Shown piece after piece: positions 26,020 through 38,800 of a stretch of 64,000 nt of DNA. The position numbers and the translations under genes are program-made. The notes under the pieces were generated by a model. It made no database searches, was not told where the DNA came from, and saw nothing but the letters and a program-made list of their open reading frames with translations. The stretch covers positions 29,444,398 to 29,508,397 of the forward strand of contig NC_092577.1 in NCBI RefSeq assembly GCF_037975245.1. The letters run 5' to 3'. How positions within the stretch are numbered: position 1 is the stretch's first letter; every line of letters starts with the position of its first letter. The DNA comes from Apostichopus japonicus (Eukaryota; Echinodermata; Holothuroidea; Aspidochirotida; Stichopodidae).

Positions 26020-26500
26020 TGTTCATTTGGTCATTAGAATATCCATGAGTGCAATTGGTAGTGTAATTGGTCAATTAAATGTTGGACACTTCAATATTCA
26101 TGAGTGGAAAATTACAACTCTCTGTGTATGTAATTGTATAAGCTTGGTCAGTGCTACAAGAGAAACTCCACACTTTTTAATCCTGCAGTTGAAATGGTGC
26201 TGTTGTAGCCTATAATGGTAAAAAAAAATCATTACTAAAATGAATTTTAACATTTATGTGTATATTCTCTTACATTTTGATGGAAAGTTATTTGGATATT
26301 AATTTGGTCATTAGAATAGCCATGAGTATAATGATCAAGTAAGTGCAATTGATCATTTAGAAGCTGGTTAATTGAATATTCAGTGGAATATTGAGTGGAA
26401 AATTTCTACTTTCTGTATAATGCTGTATTCAAATATACATGCTTGGTCAGGGTAACAAGAGGAACACAAGGTTTGTTGGTCCTGCTGCTGCAGAGATGCT
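26020..26500. repeat. Diverged tandem duplication of about 285 bp
   Basis: GGTCATTAGAATATCCATGA with later GTGGAAAATT, AAGCTTGGTCAG, ACAAGAG.AAC and TGTAGCCTA occurs at 26,028-26,215 and again, diverged, at 26,305-26,525. It lies in the intron just before exon 26,740. Confidence 0.7.
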
Positions 26501-26739
26501 GCTGCTGTATAGGCTGTAGCCTACCATGTTGAAGCAGAGCTGCCTACCTGTATACATCTTAACAACACTGGTGCATGTTGAAGATTTTTTTTCTGTTAAT
26601 AATTTTAGTAACCTTTCTACACAAGAAAAATACCGGAAAAAATCAGCATCATTGAAGCTTGATCGGGAGTCCTGAATTAACAGGTTCAACAATTGCCAAA
26701 TTTTAAATTCAATTTTTTTTTTTTTTGTTGACTTGTCAG

Positions 26740-26868
26740 GTGAAGACTGGATTCCTTGGCCTAATCGAGGGTCAGAAAGAAGCCGAGAGAGTTCAGGTAC
26801 AGTTGTCTAAGGAAACCTTTCTCATTCAAAAGGAAGAGAGTTTCTTTGTAAATCCAGTCCAGAAATCG
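26740..26868 (+). CDS. SNTG: SNTG exon: first half of the split N-terminal PH domain
   Basis: The exon has 43 codons and is phase 0 at both ends. A long T tract and TTGTCAG precede it, and GTGAGT follows. The peptide begins VKTGFLGLIEG and continues with VQVQLSKETFLIQKEE, which matches the start of gamma-syntrophin (a KTG.. strand, then R/QVxLxKExLxIQ). No in-frame ATG lies in the exon, so the start must be further upstream. Confidence 0.88.
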
Positions 26869-29800
26869 GTGAGTTTCTCTCCTTAATTTGCTTATTATTA
26901 CAACCCCTCCCCCCCCCCCTCCTAGTAGAACACTAGAATGGGCTTCTTTCTCTTAGCCGTATCAGCATGCCCTATACTTCACTATATCCACACTTAATTG
27001 TTTGAAATATTTCAATTTTTATTTGGTTTATATATATTTTTTGGTGAGTCATATTTGGTTTCATATTTGCAGAATTAAGCCAGACTGAACATATTTCACG
27101 AATCATCCTCTCTGATAAACTTGGATCGAGATATTATGTTCTTCAATAAAGAAAATCATATAATTAGGTCAGTTGTGATTGGGCAACACCAGTTGGTTAC
27201 CACGTCAACGCTTGAGGTGACATTAAAAAGCTGCAGAGAAGCCGCTTACAAATTCACATAGACTCAATTCATAGACTTGAATGACAATAAAATTTAAACT
27301 AAATTTAAATTATCTGGAATTCTGTTTTATAGCACAGGGAACATTCCTTGTTGTTTGATTGTTTGAATGTTCAGCAGATTTGCTTGTTCACAATATAGCA
27401 TAATAAGCTAGAAGATCGACCAATAAGTACACCGTAGGATAGATGTGTATAGGTTTGGTGAATAGAACAGTAATATGTACTGTAGGATAGATGTGTAGGT
27501 TTGGTGAATAGAACAGTAATATGTACACTGTAGGAGAGATATGTAGGTTTGGTGAATAGAACAGTAATATGTACTGTAGGATAGATGTGTGTAGGTTTGG
27601 TGAATAGAACAGTAATATGTACACTGTAGGATAGATGTGTATAGGTTTGGTGAATAGAACACCAATATGTACACTGTAGGAGAGATGTGTAGGTTTGGTG
27701 AATAGAACAGTAATATGTACTGTAGGAGAGATGTGTAGGTTTGGTAAGTAGAACACTAATATGAACACTGTAGGAGAAATGTGAAGGTTTGGTGAATAGA
27801 ACAGCAATATGTACATTGTAGGAGAGATGTGTAGGTTTGGTGAGTAGAACACCAATATGTACACTGTGGGAGATGTGTAGGTTAGGTGAATAGAACAGCA
27901 GTATTTACACTGTAGGATAGATGTGTAGGTTTGGTGAGTAGAATACCAATATGTACATTGTAGGAGAGATGTGTAGGTTTGGTGAATACTAGAGGAGTAA
28001 TATGTACAGTAGGAAAGATGTTTAGGGTTGGTGAGTAGAATACCAATATTTACATTGTAGGATAGATGTGTAGGTTTGGTGAGTAGAACACCAATATGTA
28101 CACTGTAGGAGAGATGTGTAGGTTTGGTGAATACTAGAGGAGTAATATGTACAGTAGGAAAGATGTTTAGGTTTGGTGAGTAGAATACCAATATTTACAT
28201 TGTAGGATAGATGTATAGGTTTGGGTGAGAAGGAGGGGGTGTAGGTGGAGTAGTATAACACAGAGATTGGAAAAGTTGGTGACATACTTTGCTAACACTT
28301 GCATCGGTTTGAGAAAGTGACAAGAGTAGAAATTATCAAATTCTTTCTTTTTTGTTTACAGGTGGATGGCCAAGATATTGACTCATCCAGAGTAAGTAAA
28401 CATATTGGCTTGTCGTTAAATTTTGTAGTTAATGTGTCTGCATTTTGAGGAAAAGGGTGGAGAGAAGGGGATGCTTTTGAGGTGAATTGGGGTAGGGTGA
28501 GGTGAGGGGAGAGATGATGTAGAAGCATGGGTAATTGCAATATGGCAGTCTGTTTCTATAGTAGGATGGTGACTTCGAAGTTCGGCCACTTAAGACTTAA
28601 AACACCCCAAAACTAAATCTTCTGGTATAAATCATTTGAAAATATACTTCATATGGTGGGAGAATTTTGTTATAGTACGATACACGGCCAAACTTTCTTT
28701 CCTGCAAACTGTTTTCACGTTGTTTTCCAAGAAGATTCTTCGTGATTGTGGAACTGGTATTTCTTGCTAGAGTATTGCGAAGTTCGGCCACGCAACCCAC
28801 AGTGTGGCGCTGGTAAAAATTGGTGGCGCTGTTGCTCTTTCAGTAATTATAACAGACTTCATAGATCTTCGTCATTTTATTGACAAATATGTAAGAAATT
28901 TCTTGCACACGGGTCATTTTGGAGAGAAAATAACTGTAGCTTCGTACTTTTTGGTGAAATTTGGCTCTTCCTGTAGGTTTTCATGGTGAAAATCGTGTAT
29001 TTCTTAGGGTGCCCGAACTTCGCAGTATGGCGAACTTCGCAATACTGACTATACCCCTACACCCTACCAATACAATTCCATTCTCATTGGCATTTAACAT
29101 CTGACCGATTGTCAATGGCTTTTAGGGTTGTGAAGAAAACCAGGTTTATCTAGGTATCAAATATTTACTTGAGTACCAAATACAGGTATATGTCTTCAAT
29201 TAAGCTTGAATTAGTTTAGTTTTAGTTCAATGGTTAGAAAATGAGATTAGCAATTGACAATTAATCCTTATTGAAGACCATCACACACACACACACAAAG
29301 CAAATATCTCAACATGGAAGAGTTTTTGCAAAATACAGAAAAACAAAATCAAACACAGGAGTAGAGATGTATGTGATATAGAGAGAGAGGCCATTATCAA
29401 ACTGAAGATTGCCTTTTACAAGAGAAACAATATTTAAGGAAAACATTTAGATTTCTGAGGAGTATGCCTAGCGGTCAGACTACTCCAGTTCACCTAAGTC
29501 GAGTTCTGTCATATGTGAGGAATAAACCAAAAAGTCTTTAATTAGCTTTTTTCTTGCTTGACCATGTACTAAAGTTCATTATATTAAGAACAAGATGTCT
29601 TATCCATATATCATGAAAAGCCTCCTGGAATCTGCACCTAACTTGTCATTCTGCCTAAAGCTTAACTAATCTCTTTGCGTGAATTTCCATATTTCAAAAC
29701 CTTTATGATTTAGTATAGGTACTCTTTACATCTTCAAGGCTAAAAATATGTCCTTTCCATGTTTGAAGGGAAGATTCAACACATAGCTGTTTGAATTTAT

Positions 29801-32800
29801 AATCGTGCACTTATTCTACCTCATATGAATATGCATTATCTCTTATGACTATGCATAAGCTGTGGTCAAAGTCTTAAGCAGGGGGAGTGGCTACCATCTA
29901 GGTCCCGCCTCTTCTTCTAACGACCATTCCATCAGGAAGGATGCTTTCTCCTATCATTGGGTTGACATTGCTTGTTAATTAAAACTTCAAAGAAGCCGGG
30001 ACATAATTGTACTGTCAGTTTGCCGAAACCTGTTTCAAAATAACTATTCATTCCAAGGGAATTTGAGCACCTCAAAATTATGGAATTCAATTCTTGCAAT
30101 ACTTGACAGTATTAGATATAAAGTGAGAACACTATTTCTTAAAGGTAACCCCGTGTTATAATAATAATAATAATCTGACAATATTTTCACAAGGGTACTC
30201 ATAATCTCAATTGATTAGGTTGTAGAGGATAAATTTAATATAAATGTAAATTAATAATACACAATGGAGAGCAAATTCTAGAACATTAAAAGCGGTGGCC
30301 CTAATTATATGAGCAATGGTTTCAGAATTGCTGTCAATGAAGTTAAAGCAGAATCATGCAGTGTTTTATTGCTATTTTCAAAAGTATGAGTTCCTCTGCG
30401 TTTATATTCATGTAATATCTAATTTTACCAAGGGTACCACCGGCATCTTCTATTTCCTTTAGAGATGGCTTTTGTGAGATAAAAATTATGATAAAACCCA
30501 CTTTTAGAAGTTTTGATTCTGTCACTCGCTCAAATTACCAGTATAAAATAATGTAAAATGCCTTTTAGTTCATTTTTTCTCTTTTTTAGGCCTTCTAGTT
30601 CTACTTCTAGTTTAAAGGAGACTATTTGCTGTTTATAAACATTTAATGGAAGTCTGAACTTGAAAAAAGTCTATATTCAAGATTAACAAGATCCATTGAG
30701 AGCCATCTGGGTTGATATTATTACACCATTAGCTATCAGATCTTGCCTGTAAGAGGTACAGTAGCACAAAGAATACGACCAAATAATTAATTAGGATAAA
30801 TGAAATATTGGAAACAAAGAATCAACAAGTATTTGAAAAAAAAAGTAAATGTCATAAAATAGTACATTGCAAATCGTCTTGGGTAACATTTCCTCAATGT
30901 ATCTGGTTTAGTTTGGCAAAATTTTGTCGTTTGATTCGATACTAAGAGTATGATTGTAATCTGGTATTGAGTGTACACGTGCTTCTTTAATGTGTTATTC
31001 TTGAGCTGAAATAAAACTCTTGTTTCCTCCTTTAAATGCCAATAAATAGGATCAAATATTACATAAAAAATTGAATTTCTTGAAATTCCTTGTTCCCTTA
31101 TTTGTAAATGCAAATCATATTTCCAGTATGAAGACTGGATTATTTTATCTGTGGATAATTTCTTCAAGTAACTCCTAGTTTCTGGAGATCTCTGATTCCC
31201 CGAGAGTTTGTGGCACATATTGAAATTTCTTGAAGTTTATTATTAAAGTCCTCTTTGCCCGCACTTCTGATTACCATATTTGCCTGTCATGTCAAGAGTC
31301 TCATGAACCCAGGGGAATCGTAGGTGATGAGAAAAGAAATATGTCGGTTTCAGAGTTCTTATACTTTGGAATATTACGAAGTTGGTTAGCATTGAAGAGA
31401 ACATTTTAATAGTTACACAATGGATTATATGATGTATTTATTAAATTTTTTGCTTATTGCCAACATGTTTTGGTCTTAACATGAACAGATGCTTTTAGAC
31501 CTTTCACATTAAAGGGAGGTTAGTCATTAGTGAAATTAATTAATAGTGTTTTCTTTGCTATTCTCAATTCATTTATCTGTGCAAGGTGGTAAAATTTACT
31601 AGAAATTTGTCACTTAAGAACAGAGGGGTGTTTTTTGTTAAATTTCATTGCAAAATGATTTATTGCAGGCACTTGGCAATGAACAACCAAAACGTGTTGA
31701 AAGTTTAGCCTTCAATACTGCTTTCAGCATTTTAAAAGACCTGTAGACAATGGAGGCAAATCAGTTGTAGAGGGGTGAACATGGTAGAACCCTACTGCCC
31801 CATTTCCCCTATCCTTCTTCTCCCATATCCTCCATATACGTAGATATCATAAAAATTCTATTTTATATCGTTTTCTTGTTGCATTGATAAAAACAACTCT
31901 TAAAAGGTTATCATGACCTAAATTAAAGCAAATTTCAATGGGTCTTTTTCTCTCTTGATTAAGTTGTCTTTGATCAGTATTAATCATATTACAATCAGTC
32001 ACCACGGTAACCAGTTTTCATCGAAAAACTGCTTTGTTGTCGTAGTGGTAATATGCCGTATTCCAAAAGCTTTAAAATAGTTTGAAATAGGTCATATTCG
32101 TACACTTTGACTTCTACTATTCAGATTCAGTTATTAATTAAGTCAAATTAAGTTAAAATGATTTTAATGGGTTAGTGATGTATATTCCAGTAGCATGACA
32201 TAGGGTTTGTAATTGGTTAGTATTGTAATTCTCTAGCCTAACATGCTGTAGCACTTGAATGATGAAGGATGAAAATGTGTAAATTGTACTTGGATAGTAT
32301 TGTAATTGTTAGTATTGTATTTCTCTAGCCTAACATACTGTAGCATATGAATGATGAAGGATGAAAATATGTTAAGCTGCTGAATGGTATGAGTTGTCCT
32401 GCACTTAATTAGATCTGTTGTTAGGCTTAATATTAAAATGACAAGAGAAACACTCTTCCTTTTTGCCATGAAGTTGACTTTTTTTCCACAATATAACATT
32501 TACTTCAAACAAGAAATCAATATCAGAGTATTAAATATCAGCTCACCCATGTTATATGTTTATGTTTTATCTTCATGCCAACCATTGTGTAAAGTCATGT
32601 ATTAATGTTTTTATAATCAACTTGCTTTCCGATCTTGTTTTAAACTAAAGGAGAGGACTGTTCCGGTAAAAAGACAAAAAGTTGGAGGACTTGGATTAAG
32701 CATAAAGGTAGATACTTTATCATGTTTTATTTTTTCATATATATTTTTCTCTTGAACATCAAGCTTATGATTTATATGTACATAACGCTCACTGTCAAAG

Positions 32801-35800
32801 TTGTCATTTCACGCAGGGCTGGCCCAAAAGCTTCAAGTGAATTTTTTTTCACTGTTCTCGCCAATGTTACTATTCCGGCTAAATCAGAAACCAAGAAGAG
32901 ACTATGGTTCCTGACTTTCTTTTACAAACTAAGAAAATCCATAAAACGTATGGAAAATATGAATCTGTTTGGAGTTTTATTATTACTTAACCTTGAAACC
33001 AGAAGTATCTCCTATCACCAGATTCAATTCTAGCGTTTTTCTGCCAGCGTCGCCACTATAGTCGTCAAACATATATAAGTCAGTGTGAATCTGTCCGTTC
33101 CGAAGTCTTATCTTATATATGCCGATTGTTCGTCCTTCGTGACAGAATTAAAGGTTATAGCCAGTGCTCTGTAGTATACCACTCAACCCATAACCTTGTT
33201 TCAAATCATGTGTGCAGAATTATGAAGGATTTTTTAAAAGCATCTACCAACAGAAAAACGCTTCTCTCTGATTCCATCTGATTTAACTTCTGGATGAGCG
33301 ATTTAATGTTCTGGAGATTGTGAAATGGAATTTCACGCCAGACAGGGTTTCACGACACCATTCAATTTTCTGTCCTCGGCGAGCTGGAACATTGAAACGA
33401 TCGTGCGGGGTTAAAGGGAAACAGTGATATATCGACAGTGAATGAAATACCTTTTTATAACAGAGGCAGTCTTGTCTCAAAGAAAGATACGTTACGGACC
33501 TTAAAGATGTCTTTCTAATGTAGCATAATGGGAGTGAATTAAAGTTCGTTGGTAGATGTGGTATATTGCCTACACTGACAGGAGGTATAGCTAATATTGT
33601 GGTGGGGGGGCTGGTAAAAGTGGAAATGTTGCGGGCACTGCTATTATCTGTAAGCTAATTTCTAGGAGGGTTAAAACTGACAATATTGGAAAACACTGCC
33701 CTTTAAGTATAACTAAGATTTGGGTGGGCTAAAACTGGATGTATTACATACACTGCTAAGAGGCATAGCTAAAGATCAGGGAGGGATAAAAGTGGAAATA
33801 TAGGTAGCATAAAAGTTCACAGGACATTATAGCTAAGATCGGGAGGGGTGAGTTTACAAATAATGGTACTATTCTAGAAGATTATAAAAGTCACAGAAAA
33901 TCAAGACATTGTTGTCATTTTGGAGGTTGCTTACTGTAGGTGCAAAAGGGATGGGTGTTGCCTTTTTTCCATTTAAATCTGTTTTTTCTTCCACAGACCT
34001 TTTTAATCCTTGCACAATAACATGTTAATAAAATAAGACTCCGAGATGCGAACAGTCAGTAAAAAACATTCCGTTTACAGTGATCAGCTCTTCATCATTA
34101 ACTTAGTTGCGATTCGAGTTCTTTCGGAATGGTTCTTGCCGATTTTACTTTGGTAAAACAATTGCCATGTCTGTGTGGATGGAGAAAACTGGGAATTAAG
34201 TGTTTTGCTCTAATTCAATAAAATTTTGTTAAATTCTTGCATAAAAGTTGCTTGATTCTCACAGCCCCGGCTGATTCTCCCAAAAGATCTTTGTCACAGA
34301 GAATTTCATTCAAAGACAACTGTTGCATCTAGCTTCGATATTGTGTGTAGGCCGAAGAATACATAACGGAATCAAATATAAATGACAACACTTTAGTTTT
34401 TAAACTTGGCGGTGAACAGATAGCTCTCATTTTGATTTGATTTATTCTCTAATTTACGCATTTTGCTTTTCTTGACAGGGAGGAGCAGAACATAATATTC
34501 CCGTCCTGGTTTCTAGAATATTTAAGGACCAAGCAGGTGAGTTGTGTGTAATTCCGTATCAAATTTCATCCAAAGTTGCCCTATAAGCAAAGTCGATGGG
34601 TTCATCCGAAGTAGATCCATCGCAGTCGCTATTTTTAGGACGCTCAATTCCTTCCTATCTGGTTTTGAGACGCAATAAAAGCAGAAGACACCACCCTGTG
34701 GTGGTGTCATTTAAAACCATATCCTTTTTGAGAAGAGAATTTTCTCAAATGGAATTGAAAAGTGACGAAGAACAAAAAAAAATAAAAAACAAATGTTTTG
34801 ATTATCAAGATTATCAAAAACTACTCGGCCGATTTGTTTTTTTAATCGCTAGTCGAGTGTACTCTCCGTGCCAGGATAGGTATGCCGAAATTCCTGGCCG
34901 ACCGCGCAGCTTTCGTGAACGTCATAACGACTCCGTCGGCCGAGTCGTTTACAGCCGTGATCAGGCAAGAGACGGAGTAATGTTTACACGAGCGGCGATA
35001 AATCATATTCCCGGGTTTCTCAAATGATGCAGAGAGAGTTTGTTGTCATCCTCTTTTGCCAGCGGTGATATTTCCGCAAAGGGGAAGAGAACATTTTCAT
35101 TTCGTTTAACGACGAAAAACCGATGTGTCAGACCGACGTCTTATTTCTCCCCTTCTTTCCGTTCTTTGTCTGTTTGTGGGTTGCAATCATTTCTCTGTCC
35201 ATACTTCTTTAGAGCCTTTCAAGACAGATCAACAATTTAGGTTAGCGTCATCCAGAAATGTATGAAAAATAAAAATATAAAACAAGAGCGAATGACAGTA
35301 ATGTTCTGAAGAATGATTGGAGAAATTTTCGAGAATGCTTTTCAAAATTTGCGGTGGCTACTGTGCCGGTCGTTAGCTTTATACATTTTTTTTTCCCTTC
35401 AAAGTTTGTACGAGTTTTCTATCAAACTCTCTAAAGGAGCCTAGTGGATTTGTTTTGATGGAGTAAATAAGAAGGTTTCTTTCCAACCATAAAATAAAAC
35501 TTATTCTTTTGTTTGGAGTTTAAAAGTTAACTTTGAAATGTTGGTGCAATAAAAGATGGTATTAAAGATGGTAGTGTCTTTCAATATCGAAATCAGTATT
35601 AAAAAAATGATCAAAATCAGCTCCTTTTTGGGAATAGACTTTGCAAGAAACACAAATAGTTAAGAAGTTGCCAATTTGAGTGAAAATTTCAGGTACTTTA
35701 ATTAATCTATACCACAACTGACAGAAATTTGGAAGTGCATGTAAGAAGAAAAGAAATTATTTCTGCAGAGAAATATGCAAACTCTCAGGGGAGGGGGGGG

Positions 35801-38800
35801 TCACGGGAAGGGTGAAGAAAGGAACAAGAATGGAGGGAAGAATATCCGTAAAACAGTGTTCCAAATGAGAGGCTCTCTAAAGGCTTTTGGGAAATGGCCT
35901 GGAAATTATTTGATCTACTGTTACTGGGCCCCCCAAGTCATGTCATCCGAAGGAAATATCGCCAGAGCGTGAAATTGTAATCCGTGGTCAAGTTTCCCCC
36001 CATGGATCTGCTTTTACCAACGGTGAGAGTATTTCCTTTGTCCAAGTTTATTTTAAAATTATTGCCTTATCTTGGTCCAAGCACATTCTATCAGTGAATC
36101 CAAGTGACAATCCAATTTTTTCGGCGGGGAAGTGTTTTTTTTTGTTGAATTTGGCAGCTAGATTTGATACTGTTAAAATGTGAATGATAGACTTGCTCCC
36201 CCTCCTCCCACTCTTCCGCCTCCTCCTTTGTAACAGATGTCTCAAAGATGAAAAAATCAGTCTCTTCACACAGAAACTAGTGTTTCTTAATTTACTACAG
36301 ATATGTCATAAACAAAAAACAACAGTTATTTTCAACAGTTGGAAAACAGATTGAGAAAAAATCATAAAAAAGTAAAACAGGGAAGAGGATAGAGGAGAGA
36401 GCGATGGAGATGGTTACCTTACCCCAGCCTTGCCCCAGACCTGACACCACCCCACCCTTAACTCTGTAAGCTGTTTTTAAGTGTATAAAGCATTATTATT
36501 AATAATAATAATAATAAATGCAAATTTATATAGCGCCAATATCCAGAGGAAAACCAATGCTCAGTGGCGCTAGTGCTTTAGGGAAGGCAGTCAAAAATAG
36601 AAAAGTTTTGAGTCTGTTTTTGAAAATGTTAATGTTTGGTGCCGACTTGATGTGCAGTGGAAGTGAGTTCCAAAGAGTAGGAGCGGCATTAGAAAACGAT
36701 CTATGACCAAATGACTTGAGCTTCCACTTTGGTACATGGAGCAGTTGCTGATTTGAGGATCCGAGAGAGTGGGTGGTTGTCTTCCAACTGATCATGCTAC
36801 TCATGTATTCTGGTGCATATCCATGCAGGGCTTTTTTATAAAGTTGAGCCTGTATTAAGCCCTTTATAGTGGTTTTCGAACAACTTGCACCCCAGTAGAA
36901 AGCGTCTTGAAATCCACTGAATATTGACTGTACAGTCGACACTGTATGCTGACTGCACTCAACTGATATGAAAGGGGAAGTTAATGTCTGGTCAAAAGGG
37001 CTGTTGATGTCTCTTCAAGACTATTTATAGGGGACAGTTCAATTCTGTGGACAGCTTAGAAAGAGACACTGTCTTACAAAGGCAGTGAACCCTCTGTCTT
37101 AATCACATAGAACTGGAGAAAGTAGCTGTTGCAGACTGTTAGAAGCTACATTGTTTTGATCTGCTAACTTGCAAGCATCCCTGGTGTACATGTATAACTT
37201 TCGTCATGGCAAAGTATGTTCGCCAAATGCTTGTAAACGTCGAGTGGAAAATGAATCATTCACAGCTTTCAAAACAGGCCACGAAAGCAAACTTCAAAGC
37301 GAGGATTTGCCTCTGAGGCTTTTGCAGACACCAAAGGGTTTAAATGCTGTCTGTGCTTCTTTGATCTTTCCATCGCTACAACTGTCATGCTTTCTAAAAA
37401 AAAAAAAAACGGGTTAATAATTAAGTTACATGCATCGAGATTCTCGTCAAATCAATTCTTTTTAGGGCAGCAACTTAAGAAAGATTCACCTGTGCTCAAT
37501 TTGATTAGTCGCCGAGAATAGAGGTCAGACAATAATGGCGGTATAAAACATATGACAACCTTTCTACCTAGTACTCCTACTTTCATTTATATTTAGCAGT
37601 CCAGTCGGAACGAGAGACTAAAGGAGAAAAAAATCAATTCGGGATAGCTAGTAGCATGTATGTGAGTTCTTAGAATTGTGTTAATGGAACAGCGAGAGAA
37701 TTTATTTGTCGGTCGGTTAAATAATATATCAGCATAATGAAGGTCGCTATTTATATGCTTTATAGTAAATGGAACGAGTGCGTGCTCTGGAACGACACAT
37801 GAACGGTGTTCAGTGTTGGCAGGTCTTGTTTCATCTGTGAAATCAAATTAATTTTGTCATTGAAAATTTGAGTTTTCACAATGTCTGGTTCTTTCTCTGT
37901 AATGTTTGAAGAAGAGCCGTAAGCTAAACGGAATTGTGCAATTTAATTTGTGTATAAAGTTGTTAGTAGAAATTTTGTCTGTTGGTTTTGGTGGGGGTTA
38001 AAGGTCGGTTGAGGTCAATTGACACCCAAATCAGTAAACCTTGTATAAAGGGCTTGTCCATTATGAGTAAAGGGTCTCTGTTTTTTTGGGACAAAGTTGT
38101 CACTTGCATGGTGGATTGTTTTGTTGTGTAACAAGTCAACGGTTTCTGACTTAATAATTTTTTTTGGAAATCAACCCAAATATTTGCATACTTGAAACTA
38201 AAAATTGAATGACAAATTGTCAAATAGATATATGCATATGCATGAGCCTGTGCAATTACTGCAGCCAGTTGAAACAATTTCCTAATGCTAATACCTCTCT
38301 AAACTATACTCCAATATCATGCTTCAAAGCACTGGTATTGACAGTACAAACAGTTCCTAACCTTGATCTGATAGAAACATGATATTCATACTGCTCGTAC
38401 TGACAATACGAGTGCTCTGAAGCAGGACATGACACTACAGTAGAGAAAAAATGGTCCCAACTGGGTGAATTACTGCCATTTCCTAAGCTTACTTATCCTA
38501 CTTACTTATTCTATCCTAAGCTTACATGTTTGACTGTAAGCTATCTTCCTTTTTTTTTTTTCTATTTCCATTTCTATCCTAAGCTTACTTATCCTACTTA
38601 CTTATTCTCTCCTAAGCTTTCTTTGATGTTTGACCGTTAGCTATATCTTCCTTTTTTTGTCTACAGCGGATCAAACAGGCCAGCTGTTTGTTGGGGATGC
38701 AATTTTGAAGGTGAGTGAAATTGTTTGGTCCTGAAAGCCTACACTACCTATCACTCACAATTTACGCTATCCTACCATAGAACTATATACTATGTCCTGA

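Larger units (their letters stand above)
18903..26739 (+). other. Probable first SNTG intron, rich in minisatellites
   Basis: No coding exon is recognised. It contains a Penelope-like tail piece, MITE copy C, a SINE fragment, minisatellites (21,440-22,175 and 23,640-24,060), TA microsatellites (24,460-24,607 and 25,947-25,971) and a duplicated stretch (26,020-26,500). Confidence 0.5.

Noticed and set aside
27388-28191. 267-codon minus-strand frame
   Set aside because: It is entirely within a minisatellite in an SNTG intron and repetitive in composition (FYSPNLHISPTV-like).
34687-34708. GACACCACC/GGTGGTGTC hairpin as a terminator
   Set aside because: A strong 9-bp stem, but this is a eukaryotic intron where such hairpins do not terminate transcription.
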